Below, piece after piece: positions 6,977 through 15,820 of a stretch of 28,865 nt of DNA; the first letter of the stretch is position 1, and each line of letters starts with the position of its first letter. A program made the position numbers and the translations under genes. The stretch spans positions 1-28,865 of the forward strand of contig JALVBA010000145.1 of the NCBI GenBank assembly GCA_027010905.1. Reading direction: 5' to 3'. The stretch is from Marinilabiliaceae bacterium. Its GTDB lineage: Bacteria > Bacteroidota > Bacteroidia > Bacteroidales > Marinilabiliaceae. The notes under the pieces were generated by a model. It ran no database searches, was not told where the DNA came from, and saw only the letters and a list, made by a program, of their open reading frames with translations.

Positions 6977-9247
6977 CTATTCGATCTTTGAGCGTTTAAT
7001 TATTAGATACTCTTTAATAGGATCAATATTATCACCCGTAAATATATAGTAGTAGGTTCCGTCATTTAGAGGTGACCCATCCAGTCCAATACCTTCCCAA
7101 TCGTTATTATAATCCTTTTTTGAGTAGACCAACTTGCCACTCCTGTCAAACACTATAAGCTCATTTCCGACAATATGTTGTCCACCCATAATTTTGAAGA
7201 GATCGTTTACTCCATCACCGTTGGGTGAAAAACCTGTTGGATTCGTTAAGCCTTTAACCTCAATCAGCACATCATCCGACTGTTCTTTGCATACTCCGTT
7301 ACCAACAGTCCATGTTAGTGTTTGAATTCCCATCTTCAGATTATCAACATCTGACGAGGGGATATTAATATCATTAAAAGTAATATCCGGAGAATCGGCT
7401 GACCATGTTCCTATCCCTACATCAGGCAGGTCAGCTTCAAGTGTTGTTGAAAACTCAAGATATATCTTCTTGTCATATCCGGCATTGGGCTTTTCGGGCA
7501 TTTTGTCAAAACGAATAGTAACAGTGGTGATATCTTTACAATTGGAGTTCTTGCTGTTTGTTTCAGTCCACGAAAGAGCCTGCTCGCCATAACCATCGGA
7601 TGTGAATAGTGTAGAGGGGTTATTAGAATCTTCAAAGCTACCTGTGCCCTGCCACACACCTGATGAGTTGATTATACTTGGTACAGCAGTCAATTGTATC
7701 TGATCGCTACAAACAGGATCATATATGCCTGCGTTTGCTACCGGCATCTCATCAACAGTAATAACATAATTCTTCTTAATGTGAGAGACACAACCATACA
7801 CACCAACAATTGAATCAAGCAGCACTGTTGTTGTTTCCTCTGGTGTAAAATCAATTAATTCAGGGGAGTTGTTTAGAATATGTTCAGTACTTGTTCCTTC
7901 AACTGTGTATGTTAGTGACCACGGGCTATTACCTGTGGCATTGAGCTGCATTATTGCGGTACTTCCCTGACAAATGGCTGTGTCTTTACTATATGTCAGG
8001 CCGGAAGTTTCGGCAAAATTAATTTGAACCTCATTTGAATTTGTACATCCAAGTACCGGCTCTGTCTCTGTCCATATCATTGGATAGATACCATGAGTTG
8101 TGGTCGTTGCTGTGGAGTTAGGTGCGATTGCTTCACCAAATGAGATATTACCGCTTACTGCTGACCATACGCCTGAGTTGGCAGCATTTTCAAGCACACC
8201 CTCAAGCTTAGTGTTAAGTTCACCACAAACTATTTTATCTTCACCCGCATAGGCAGCAGGTTTCAAATCTGTAACAACACCTGAGCCAAGCATATCATCC
8301 GTTTCGGCAAAACATTGCTTACCCCCACGTCTATCGCTAAGCGTAACAATAGTGAAATTCTGATTGCCTATTGCTGAAACCAACTGAGCATCCGGCGTAA
8401 TATTAATATCATTTCTATCATAGCTGTTTGTTCCGTCGGAAATTGTATAGGAGTATGGCGCAAAAGAGCTTTGGTAATCAACACTAAGTGTTATTTGTGA
8501 TGATGTTCCATCAGTAGAGCAGATTGTTTCGGAGCCTGAAAGGGTTGCTTTTGGGCTACCCAGTAAATTCACACTTACAGAAGAGGAGTCGGTACAGACA
8601 CCACTCTCTTCGATAAACCAGAGGGTGAATGTTCCGTCTATATTTGATGTGAAAGAGGTAGCCGGGTCAAGAGGGTCGGTAAATGTTCCGTCAGATGTTG
8701 CTCTCCAGTAATGAGGCTGGGCTGCGTCACTAGGAGTAGCATCTAATGTAGCAACATAACCACATAAAGCATTAATATCAGCTCCGGCATCAGGTGTTGG
8801 TAGTTGGTCAACTCTGATATTCATTTCCTGACTAGAAACCTCTATTCCAGCACTATAATACCACGCAGGATCTCCGGGTTTTGAAATATCTTCTTGAAGT
8901 ATATTCGCATCGTATACTTTAAGTAAGGTTATTGTAGATGTATTTGATATAGTAAGAGTCTCTGTCCAAATATTATTGGCATCCATATCCTCTGATTTGA
9001 TAGCATCGGACTGATGAATCCTAGTATATGTAACAGATCTAACATTATCGGTTACTCTGTATGCAATTCCAAAAGGAGCTTTACCCGTAAACTTAACTTT
9101 AAAAGAGATTATACCCGATTCACACACGGCAGTATCGCCACTTACCACTTCAACAGAGGGGTCTTGTGCCAACAGATTTGAAGAGATGAAAAATAGTAAA
9201 AAGTATAAACCAAACTTGAATAATATGTTTGAAGGCTCCCTTCGCAT
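6977..9247 (-). CDS. secreted Ig-like repeat protein with gliding-motility-type C-terminal domain (CHU_C, TIGR04131)
   Basis: A 756-residue surface protein. The signal peptide (FGLYFLLFFISSNLLAQ) precedes several Ig/PKD-like repeats with pairs of Cys and the recurring GxWSA.../LDATPSD.../LTWTVGNG themes typical of large Bacteroidota adhesins. The last about 85 residues begin NPTGFSPNGDGVNDLF and end with WEGIGLDGSPLNDGTYYY..., which is the type B T9SS sorting domain. The start is placed at ATG 9247; the upstream TTG at 9268 is less likely. The immediately downstream gene is a PorP/SprF barrel, matching the known pairing of type B substrates with a dedicated SprF-like protein. Likely a surface adhesin or filament; there are no enzymatic motifs. 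It is probably the first gene of the operon. Confidence 0.9.
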   Translation of the reverse strand: MRREPSNILFKFGLYFLLFFISSNLLAQDPSVEVVSGDTAVCESGIISFKVKFTGKAPFGIAYRVTDNVRSVTYTRIHQSDAIKSEDMDANNIWTETLTISNTSTITLLKVYDANILQEDISKPGDPAWYYSAGIEVSSQEMNIRVDQLPTPDAGADINALCGYVATLDATPSDAAQPHYWRATSDGTFTDPLDPATSFTSNIDGTFTLWFIEESGVCTDSSSVSVNLLGSPKATLSGSETICSTDGTSSQITLSVDYQSSFAPYSYTISDGTNSYDRNDINITPDAQLVSAIGNQNFTIVTLSDRRGGKQCFAETDDMLGSGVVTDLKPAAYAGEDKIVCGELNTKLEGVLENAANSGVWSAVSGNISFGEAIAPNSTATTTTHGIYPMIWTETEPVLGCTNSNEVQINFAETSGLTYSKDTAICQGSTAIMQLNATGNSPWSLTYTVEGTSTEHILNNSPELIDFTPEETTTVLLDSIVGVYGCVSHIKKNYVITVDEMPVANAGIYDPVCSDQIQLTAVPSIINSSGVWQGTGSFEDSNNPSTLFTSDGYGEQALSWTETNSKNSNCKDITTVTIRFDKMPEKPNAGYDKKIYLEFSTTLEADLPDVGIGTWSADSPDITFNDINIPSSDVDNLKMGIQTLTWTVGNGVCKEQSDDVLIEVKGLTNPTGFSPNGDGVNDLFKIMGGQHIVGNELIVFDRSGKLVYSKKDYNNDWEGIGLDGSPLNDGTYYYIFTGDNIDPIKEYLIIKRSKIE

Positions 9248-9306
9248 AAAAAAAAGATTTTGTACCAAATTTTTATTTCAGCAGGTAAGTAACTGCCAAA
9301 ACCACA

Positions 9307-9314
9307 CAAACATA
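9307..9314 (-). promoter_or_regulatory. candidate -7 box (TATGTTTG) for the T9SS-like operon
   Basis: Reads TATGTTTG on the minus strand, matching the Bacteroidota consensus TAnnTTTG. It sits in the 151-bp gap between 9420 and 9268 and would give a leader of about 50 nt to the ATG at 9247. I see no good -33 TTG, so the call is moderate. Confidence 0.4.
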
Positions 9315-9419
9315 GTTAAAAACTTTAAAAAATAACAGCAGAGCACCTTAGATTTTACGCTTTTTATTTATCAAATTAGACTGTTCGTCAAAAAATGCTA
9401 TTTAACCCTGCGAATACAG

Positions 9420-10880
9420 CTAAAGGTCATAAATAGATTTAGACTTCGGATGTTCTTTCCTGAGTTTTTTGTAACGATACTCCTTCACAGCCTCATAAAA
9501 CAGTGTGCCAAAGTTCTCTTCGGGAGCAGGAGCAGGTGAGAGAAGTATCTTACCCTCCGGGTCGATAAGGAAGTAGCCGGGCAGGGCTTTCACGTCGTAA
9601 TCGAATATCACATTACCATTATCGCCAAAATAGAGAAAGTTCCACCTGTACTTATTTGCTTTTACAAATTTCGCCAGCTTGTCAGGATCCTTGTCGGTGG
9701 CAATTGATACTATTGTTAAATCCCGCTTCATACTACGATACATTGCATTTAACACCTGAAAATCTTTTTTGCAGGTGTAGTTTTCAGTATTACAGAAATT
9801 AAGGTAGACAAACTTTCCTTTAAAAGAGGATAGCTTCTTCTCTTTCCCCGAGATTGTGTAGACAGTAAAGTCAGGAGCTTTTGATCCTACGCGCAGGTGA
9901 TTTACCTTTTTATGAATTGAGTATGCCATCTTACGTACTCTGTCTGAAGAGCCTCTCTTTGATGCCTGCTCAAAGAGTGATATAATCCTCTCTTCATCAT
10001 AATGCCCCGAATAGAAGGCATCGTACAATCCCTTTAACAATACCACCTCTCTGAATTCACTATCCAGGAACAGCGAGTCAGCACTAAAAACAGTTGAGAG
10101 AGTATCGAAAGAGAGACCCTCTACAAACGCAGTCTTAAGCTCTTTTCCTCTGCTATCGGGAAAATAGTTTGAGAAAAAGTTTTTAACCAACAGGTTAAAT
10201 GTCTCCCAATAGGCAGGGTTTTCAAAACAGACATAAGAGCCGGAATAGTACTCATAAATCACTCTCCGCTGCTGCCTCTTACGACTAAGTATCGCAAGTT
10301 TTGCATATTTATACCTCTTATAATTTCTGAAAAATTCACTACCCTCAAAAGGGAAAAGAGAATCCAACCTGCTTACAATCTGGTTTGCCAACTTCACATT
10401 GCCCCTACTGAACAGTTGAAAAGCATTGGTATTAAACTGATAGTCGTACTCTTCGTCAAACTGAATTATTGATCTGTTGAGCGCTAAAGCATCATCATTT
10501 CCAATGCCAATAATTACACTTTCAGGCGTAAAGTACGGATTAAACCTGTCAGCCTCCTTTTTAGGTGTGTAGGGCGGAAGAATAATTTCGTAAGTTGTGT
10601 TAGGCTCCAGATATATAAATCCACGCAACAGACCCAAATCGATATAGGCATAGGTAACATCACTAAGAGATATTGACAAAGAGAAATTCCCTTTTTCATC
10701 AACTCTAAAATTACCTATCTCCTCCGATTCATTGGTGATGTAGTTACTAATATGTTGCAGTGAGAGATTGAATCCGGCATACTGTTTCGAAAACCCCTTA
10801 AGAGTTACACTGTCCTTCTGAGAAAACGCAGTGGAGATAAAAAAAAGTATTGAAACAGAAATTAAACTAAATATCCTCAT
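9420..10880 (-). CDS. exported thioredoxin-fold (AhpC/TSA-TlpA-like) protein lacking a CXXC
   Basis: A 486-residue protein with a signal peptide (LISVSILFFISTAFSQ), an N-terminal region like the DUF4369-type domains found on Bacteroidota TlpA proteins, an alpha-helical middle, and a thioredoxin-like domain at about 335-470 (VGSKAPDFTVYTISGKEKKLSSFKGK, later PGYFLIDPEGKI with the expected cis-Pro region). Where the family has WCxxC the sequence reads FCNTENYTCKKDF: the second Cys aligns with the resolving Cys, but the nucleophilic Cys position is Asn, and another Cys lies six residues upstream (CX6C). Classical disulfide oxidoreductase activity is therefore doubtful. The ATG overlaps the coaD stop by 4 bp (10877-10880), so translation is probably coupled. 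Confidence 0.85.
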   Translation of the reverse strand: MRIFSLISVSILFFISTAFSQKDSVTLKGFSKQYAGFNLSLQHISNYITNESEEIGNFRVDEKGNFSLSISLSDVTYAYIDLGLLRGFIYLEPNTTYEIILPPYTPKKEADRFNPYFTPESVIIGIGNDDALALNRSIIQFDEEYDYQFNTNAFQLFSRGNVKLANQIVSRLDSLFPFEGSEFFRNYKRYKYAKLAILSRKRQQRRVIYEYYSGSYVCFENPAYWETFNLLVKNFFSNYFPDSRGKELKTAFVEGLSFDTLSTVFSADSLFLDSEFREVVLLKGLYDAFYSGHYDEERIISLFEQASKRGSSDRVRKMAYSIHKKVNHLRVGSKAPDFTVYTISGKEKKLSSFKGKFVYLNFCNTENYTCKKDFQVLNAMYRSMKRDLTIVSIATDKDPDKLAKFVKANKYRWNFLYFGDNGNVIFDYDVKALPGYFLIDPEGKILLSPAPAPEENFGTLFYEAVKEYRYKKLRKEHPKSKSIYDL

Positions 10881-11356
10881 TTTCTCATAAAATCGTTAAT
10901 CCTCTTTTTTATCTTATCGGGCAAAAAGAGTGATGCATCTCCCCCATGCTTAATAATATCTCTTACAATGGAGCTGTTAACAGATGTATGCTCAGGTTGA
11001 GTAAGAAGGAAAACCGAATCGATTTTACTCATCGCTTTATTTACCTGTGCAATGGCTCTTTCATACTCAAAGTCAGCCGAAGTTCTCAATCCTCGCAGAA
11101 TATAGCGAGCTCCTACTTCGGTAGCAAAATCAACAGTAAGACCTTCATATTTACGTACCAGAACCTTCGGGTTATCCCAGAATATTTCCTTAATCCACTC
11201 AACACGTTTTGCCACAGAGAAGAACTCTTTTTTATTTGAATTATATCCAACAGAAATAATTACCTTATCAAAAAGATCCAGACTTCTCAAAACTATATCT
11301 TCGTGTCCGACAGTAAACGGATCGAAAGACCCCGGGAAAATAGCCACTCTATCCAT
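10877..11356 (-). CDS. coaD: phosphopantetheine adenylyltransferase
   Basis: Catalyses the penultimate step of coenzyme A synthesis: ATP + 4'-phosphopantetheine to dephospho-CoA + PPi, in the cytoplasm. Its 159 residues match the family length. The nucleotidyltransferase signature is intact (FPGSFDPFTVGHEDIVLR, the T/HxGH-type motif), as are the substrate-binding segment YILRGLRTSADFEYE and the ISSTxxR-equivalent VNSSIVRDI near the C-terminus. The gene is 77 bp after the methyltransferase-GT2 fusion and overlaps the start of the thioredoxin-like gene by 4 bp, so it is likely in one leftward transcript. No specific promoter was identified in the gap. Confidence 0.96.
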   Translation of the reverse strand: MDRVAIFPGSFDPFTVGHEDIVLRSLDLFDKVIISVGYNSNKKEFFSVAKRVEWIKEIFWDNPKVLVRKYEGLTVDFATEVGARYILRGLRTSADFEYERAIAQVNKAMSKIDSVFLLTQPEHTSVNSSIVRDIIKHGGDASLFLPDKIKKRINDFMRK

Positions 11357-11433
11357 GATACTATTTAAAAGTTCCTGTAAAATTGGAAAATAATATGAAC
11401 ATTACACCATAAAAACCGGGAAAATAGTTCTCA

Positions 11434-12861
11434 TTAACGAAATTTTATCTTTCCTGCGGCAAACATTACCATGCGTAACAGTATTACTCCATGCCTAAAT
11501 CGTGAGATATTTGTATCTCCATATTTTCGTTCACGATACCTTATGGGCAGGTCAATAATTTTAAGGTTTAATTTAAATGCTCCAAACAGAAGGTCAAAAT
11601 CACCAAACGGATCGAAGTCGCCAAAGAAGCTCCTGTTTGCTGCCAACTTTATGTAGTCGGTACGAAACATCACTTTAGTACCGCAGAGCGAATCTTTCAC
11701 AGGCATCTCCAACATCCAGCTAAACATACTGCTAAAAAAGTAGTTTCCAAGAGTATTTAACGGTCGCATGGCATTTTTCTCCATTGGGTATACCAGCCGC
11801 ACACCATTAATAAATTCACCCTTACCGGAGGTTATTGCATTATAAAACTTTGGCAGGTCTTCGGGAGCAACAGTCAGGTCGGCATCCAGAATCATCAGAA
11901 TATCGCCTTTTGCCATGCTGTATCCTTTACGTACAGCATCACCTTTCCCCTTACCATCCTGTTGCATTATTTGAATAGGTCTCTTAGCCTTATACTTTTC
12001 ATACATCTCCTGAATAGTATCCCAGGTATCGTCAATTGAGTTCCCTTCAACAAAAATTATTTCAGTAAAGCTACCCATTTCAGGCACTCTTTTTATTGCC
12101 TCCTCGATGTTACCACTCTCATTCCGGGCCGGAATAACCACCGAAACAGAGTGCTTTATTTTCATCTCCTCTTTCATTTGTCTGGCAGGGAATGGTCTGG
12201 CAAAAACAAACTGATTCAGTGAGAGTGCATTCAAAAGGGGCAGCCTCGAAAGAAACTTATTAAAGAAAGATGACAGTAGCGGTATATTGTAAGGAATAAA
12301 CATGCTACGATTATGTTTGTAAGTCTCAAATCCGGCCAGATACAAAAGGTTAGAGATATCGTGTGTTGAGAGCCAGTTCTGACTGGGAGTTCTACGCTTT
12401 AGCCGCAGGGTTTCAGCCAGTTTGATGAAGGGTTCCCAAAGGCGGTTGTAGTAGGTGACAATGATTCGTGTTTTTTCGTGACTTACTCTGTTCAGTTCTC
12501 TGAAAACATGCTCAATATCTTCGAGCACACCTATCAGGTTCGATAAAATTATAACGTCATATTTCTCGTCAAGGGTAATGTTTTCAGCCTCCATTAATTC
12601 GAAACGGATATCAGGGTATTTACTTTTAGCCGTCTCTATCAGAGGCTCACAAAAATCGATTCCTGTACGGTTTTCACTCTTAACCGCTGAGAGCAACTCC
12701 CCGGTTGCACAGCCCACCTCCAACACACTACTGTCTTTAGGTATAAAGTAGTTACAGTACCTGGTTATTGAATCCCAGTAATAGGCTCTTCTTTTTCGAT
12801 ATTTCACCCAGTTTTCAGAGTGCTTAGTGAAATACTCTTTATACTCTTGTCTCTTTGTCAT
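11434..12861 (-). CDS. fusion of SAM-dependent methyltransferase and family 2 glycosyltransferase
   Basis: A 475-residue bifunctional protein. Residues about 1-200 form a class I methyltransferase: motif I is VLEVGCATGELL, followed by an acidic residue region (IDFCEP) and DVIILSNLIGVLED. Residues about 235-475 form a GT2 domain close to dolichol-phosphate-mannose-synthase-like enzymes: VSVVIPARNESGNIEEAI, EIIFVEGNSIDDTWD, the DxD-type ILDADLTVAPEDLP and a late RYRERKYGDTNISRF. There are no obvious C-terminal membrane helices. It overlaps the stop of the upstream GT-C-like gene by 4 bp (12858-12861), so the two are probably co-translated and act in one polyprenyl-linked or surface glycan pathway. 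The acceptor, the sugar and the methylated substrate are unknown. Confidence 0.88.
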   Translation of the reverse strand: MTKRQEYKEYFTKHSENWVKYRKRRAYYWDSITRYCNYFIPKDSSVLEVGCATGELLSAVKSENRTGIDFCEPLIETAKSKYPDIRFELMEAENITLDEKYDVIILSNLIGVLEDIEHVFRELNRVSHEKTRIIVTYYNRLWEPFIKLAETLRLKRRTPSQNWLSTHDISNLLYLAGFETYKHNRSMFIPYNIPLLSSFFNKFLSRLPLLNALSLNQFVFARPFPARQMKEEMKIKHSVSVVIPARNESGNIEEAIKRVPEMGSFTEIIFVEGNSIDDTWDTIQEMYEKYKAKRPIQIMQQDGKGKGDAVRKGYSMAKGDILMILDADLTVAPEDLPKFYNAITSGKGEFINGVRLVYPMEKNAMRPLNTLGNYFFSSMFSWMLEMPVKDSLCGTKVMFRTDYIKLAANRSFFGDFDPFGDFDLLFGAFKLNLKIIDLPIRYRERKYGDTNISRFRHGVILLRMVMFAAGKIKFR

Positions 12862-14495
12862 TTGCTTTTTTTGGAATAGTCAATATAGAACAGGTAGGCA
12901 GGTTCTCTGTTGCCAATTGTGTGTTTTAGTATAAATGTGGAGGGATACTTTTTACTAATCACCAACATATATCTTTTTACTGTATTAATTACCTGCCCAT
13001 TACAAACAGCAGGAGTCTTCCTAAGATTGGCCATTATTATATGTGTTACCCCTCTATCTTTTAGATTTTGCAACAGTATATCAGGGTTATTTGATTCGAT
13101 ACGATAAATTCCATAAAACTTTTTACCATCAGCAATAATTCTGGCCATATTTGGCTTACGGCATGCAACATAGCTCTTTTCATCAAGCTTCTTCCCAACA
13201 TATTCAGTCATCTTCAGATAGTTTGCCCAATCATCAGTGTATCCTTTATATCTTTTTCCCATCAGGTTACTGCGAAGAGTCATCAGGTCTGTTTTTGCAA
13301 CAGACCGGCTTGCCGTAAACAGCACTGTGCTCAACAGAAACAGAACTACCACAAACTGAAACCGGACAAGTCTTTTATTCCTGAATAGTGAAACTAGCCC
13401 TGACACAAGAATTATCAGCATGAAAGGGAAGAAGGGCACAATAAGTCTGTACTGATCCCAAATTCTCTGTAAAATTACAAATGTTGAACCCAGCAGCACT
13501 GCAATAAAAATAGCCACAAAGGTTAAGTATTTGTTTTTTTTGTAAATGCTTACAAAAGAAAAAACAAAAAGCACATAGAGCAATACTGTTAAAACCGGCT
13601 TTAGCAATAGTGCATCAACACTTCTCAAGCCTATCATTCTAAAAAAATGCTTTGACAGGTAGAGATTGGAGTTATCCACAAAACGGTTCAGGTAGCCCAG
13701 TATAGTCTCCTGTCCTTCTGAAGAGTCGTACGGGTTTTTTAACAGTAGAGTTGATGCTTGGCTACTTGTTCCAACATCAAATCCCCAAATAACACCCTTC
13801 AACAAAAACCAGCTACCCATAATCAGCACAAACGCCAACAGGATCTTTCCGGCAACCGCCAACTCCTTCTCAATTAAAAAGAAAAGAACAACCGCTATTA
13901 CAACACCTATGCCAATTGTTTTAGTTAACACAAGCAGCACCATAACAGATGCTATTAGCAGAAACTGACTGATTTCAGGAACACCCTCCTTTTGCAAATC
14001 AAGAAATTTAAAAAAGAGTACAAAAAAGAGAGCAATCAGAGCCATGAACATCGACTCAGCATAGGTCTGACTCGAAAAGTATAAAACGTATGAATTTACA
14101 GATAACAGAAGTAGAACCGGAAATAAAACAATTGGTTCTATCCTCTCTTTAAATGCTTTGTAAAACAGATAGAAGAATATACCCATAAAAACCAGAGAGA
14201 CAAGTTTCAACAACCCCAGTTTTATACCGGCAATACTCATTACTACAGCAAGAAACATAGGATACATAGGCCCCTGAAAAGAGGGATAAACCCCATCATT
14301 AAGCAGATTAGCAGCTCTGATAATATAGGTACTGTCATCACCCCCTTCACTAATTCTGGGGTTAAACAGAAGAAGACTTGTTAGGATAGAGAGAGCAAAT
14401 ATTACCCAGAACATTACAGTTCCATTCTCACTTAGCAATCTGTTTAATCTTTTAAGATAATCATTAGATAATGTATCTTTTTTCGGAGATTTCAT
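12858..14495 (-). CDS. polytopic GT-C-like membrane glycosyltransferase (family 39-like)
   Basis: A 545-residue integral membrane protein with about ten or more helices in the N-terminal three quarters and a soluble C-terminal tail. The first periplasmic loop contains RISEGGDDSTYIIRAANLL and YPSFQGPMYPMFLAVVM, like the acidic catalytic loop and G/P-rich motif of PMT/ArnT-type GT-C enzymes that use polyprenyl-phosphate sugars. I infer transfer of a sugar onto a lipid or protein on the outer leaflet of the inner membrane, partnered by the GT2 domain of the next gene, which may make the polyprenyl-phospho-sugar donor. The start at ATG 14495 precedes the first hydrophobic segment by a short basic N-terminus. 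Acceptor not predictable. Confidence 0.8.
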   Translation of the reverse strand: MKSPKKDTLSNDYLKRLNRLLSENGTVMFWVIFALSILTSLLLFNPRISEGGDDSTYIIRAANLLNDGVYPSFQGPMYPMFLAVVMSIAGIKLGLLKLVSLVFMGIFFYLFYKAFKERIEPIVLFPVLLLLSVNSYVLYFSSQTYAESMFMALIALFFVLFFKFLDLQKEGVPEISQFLLIASVMVLLVLTKTIGIGVVIAVVLFFLIEKELAVAGKILLAFVLIMGSWFLLKGVIWGFDVGTSSQASTLLLKNPYDSSEGQETILGYLNRFVDNSNLYLSKHFFRMIGLRSVDALLLKPVLTVLLYVLFVFSFVSIYKKNKYLTFVAIFIAVLLGSTFVILQRIWDQYRLIVPFFPFMLIILVSGLVSLFRNKRLVRFQFVVVLFLLSTVLFTASRSVAKTDLMTLRSNLMGKRYKGYTDDWANYLKMTEYVGKKLDEKSYVACRKPNMARIIADGKKFYGIYRIESNNPDILLQNLKDRGVTHIIMANLRKTPAVCNGQVINTVKRYMLVISKKYPSTFILKHTIGNREPAYLFYIDYSKKSK

Positions 14496-14531
14496 TTACA
14501 GATATTTTATAATCTTTAAAATTTATCATTG

Positions 14532-14539
14532 CAAAAATA
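14532..14539 (-). promoter_or_regulatory. candidate -7 box (TATTTTTG) for the glycosyltransferase operon
   Basis: TATTTTTG on the minus strand fits TAnnTTTG and would give a leader of about 30 nt to the ATG at 14495. It lies downstream of the terminator at 14612-14641, which supports a new transcription unit. No clear -33 TTG is visible. Confidence 0.4.
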
Positions 14540-14611
14540 GTATTTTAATGCTAAAATTATAATCCCATAAGGTTCTTTAAATCTCAATTTGCGACCAAAC
14601 CCATTTTAACG

Positions 14612-14641
14612 AAAAAAGGAAGACCGGTTTCCCGGTCTTCC
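14612..14641 (-). terminator. intrinsic terminator of the lipoprotein/barrel unit
   Basis: On the minus strand a perfect 10-bp stem (arms 14632-14641 and 14618-14627) closes a GAAA tetraloop and is followed by six T. It sits just after the small barrel gene ending at 14670 and separates it from the glycosyltransferase operon. Confidence 0.92.
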
Positions 14642-14669
14642 CAATATATTTTCCTATGTTCTGTCTATT

Positions 14670-15155
14670 TTAGAACAGATACATCAACTTTACTGCGGCA
14701 CGTAAATAATTTACACCAACAGTATAGCGTATCTCAGGAGAGAGCACAAGAGCTTCACCCAAACTTAAATTATAACCTAATCCAAGGTTAAAACCAAAGG
14801 AAGTTGATGATGTTGATACGCCTCCAAATGTAGCATATTCACTTTCATATTTCGGAAAATCATAACCAATAATTGTAAAATTAATACCAGCTATTGGATA
14901 TAGCCCCGAATCAAACACATAGTTAGCATCAAAATCGAGAGCTGAATACTTAACCAAATTATTCTTAAAGAAATAGGTAAAATCAGCTTTTCCTTCCCAG
15001 TTCTCAGTAAAGCTATATCCGGCATCAACAGAGATACCAATACTATTGATACCAGTTCCATAAGCCAAACCACCACCTGCTTTAAATTGCGCATTCAAAT
15101 TGCTTGTTGTAAAAAGTGCAGTAGCTATTACTGCGATTAAAAAAAGTTTTTTCAT
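14670..15155 (-). CDS. small outer-membrane beta-barrel protein
   Basis: A 161-residue protein with a signal peptide (LFLIAVIATALFTTSNLNAQ) and a mature part of about 140 residues made of alternating hydrophobic/polar strands (ISVDAGYSF, EGKADFTYFF, ALDFDANYVF, FGFNLGLGYNL, LVLSPEIRYTV), ending in an aromatic residue (LMYLF) as expected for the BAM signal. The size fits an eight-stranded OmpX/OmpW-like barrel. It lies 40 bp after the lipoprotein gene and is followed by a strong terminator, so the two form one short unit. Function beyond membrane insertion is unknown. Confidence 0.82.
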   Translation of the reverse strand: MKKLFLIAVIATALFTTSNLNAQFKAGGGLAYGTGINSIGISVDAGYSFTENWEGKADFTYFFKNNLVKYSALDFDANYVFDSGLYPIAGINFTIIGYDFPKYESEYATFGGVSTSSTSFGFNLGLGYNLSLGEALVLSPEIRYTVGVNYLRAAVKLMYLF

Positions 15156-15195
15156 AATTAAAATAATTAAAGTTTATAATTTATTGATTAGTTTA

Positions 15196-15666
15196 TTAAA
15201 TTCCTGCATCAGCATACTCCACTTTAAAAGAGCCTTTAGCAACAACATCACCACCTTCATATCCATAATTACTAAACACAACATCAAAGGTTCCTTCAAC
15301 TACATTTGATGTTTCATTATGTTTTGTTATTGTTACAGATCCTGACATAGCTAACAATCCGGTAACACCTTTATCTGGAGTATAAGTCATATTAGGTAAA
15401 TCATCGCCACTGTACGTTCCCTCTTTTATATCATCTTTAAAAAGCATTACTATTCTCACATCTCCCTTGTCTCCTTTTAAGGTTAGAAGTCCTAAGGCTT
15501 TTGCTCCTGAAACATTTCCAAACTCAATCTGAGTCCCGTCAATCTTTGCTGTAATAGATCCTGATCCAACATTATTAACATCATTATTTTTATCATTTTC
15601 ACACGAAACAAATACCATTAGTGAAACTGCTAAAAAAGCAGTGCTTAATTTTTTCATTATTTTCAT
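15196..15666 (-). CDS. small exported lipoprotein of unknown function
   Basis: A 156-residue protein with a type II signal peptide; the lipobox is in LMVFVSCEN, with the acceptor Cys at about residue 22. After the Cys comes a short Asp/Asn-rich linker, then a beta-rich domain (GSITAKIDGTQIEF, then EGTYSGDDLPNMTY and EGTFDVVFSNY, ending GSFKVEY) that resembles the many small DUF-type Bacteroidota lipoproteins predicted to face the periplasm or surface. I cannot name the family. A second in-frame ATG at 15657 gives an equally good signal peptide and may be the real start. It precedes the small barrel gene by 40 bp. Confidence 0.8.
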   Translation of the reverse strand: MKIMKKLSTAFLAVSLMVFVSCENDKNNDVNNVGSGSITAKIDGTQIEFGNVSGAKALGLLTLKGDKGDVRIVMLFKDDIKEGTYSGDDLPNMTYTPDKGVTGLLAMSGSVTITKHNETSNVVEGTFDVVFSNYGYEGGDVVAKGSFKVEYADAGI

Positions 15667-15752
15667 TTTTATAATTTTTATAATTTAGTAAATAAAACTC
15701 TCTATTACACCGGAACTAATTTCCGGATGCTTGTTAATTAATTTTCATTCTA

Positions 15753-15760
15753 CAAAAATA
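15753..15760 (-). promoter_or_regulatory. candidate -7 box (TATTTTTG) for the lipoprotein/barrel unit
   Basis: Matches TAnnTTTG on the minus strand, about 85-90 nt before the lipoprotein start. A small hairpin (CCGGAA 15710-15715, TTCCGG 15721-15726) would lie in the leader. No clear -33 element. Confidence 0.35.
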
Positions 15761-15820
15761 GGCTCTCTATTATTGTAATCTGAAGCAGATTTGAATCCGC
15801 TGGCATCTTTCTTGAAAGTG

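Noticed and set aside
15710..15726. Hairpin CCGGAA/TTCCGG as terminator of the LytTR regulator gene
   Set aside because: Short stem with no T-run on the minus-strand exit side.
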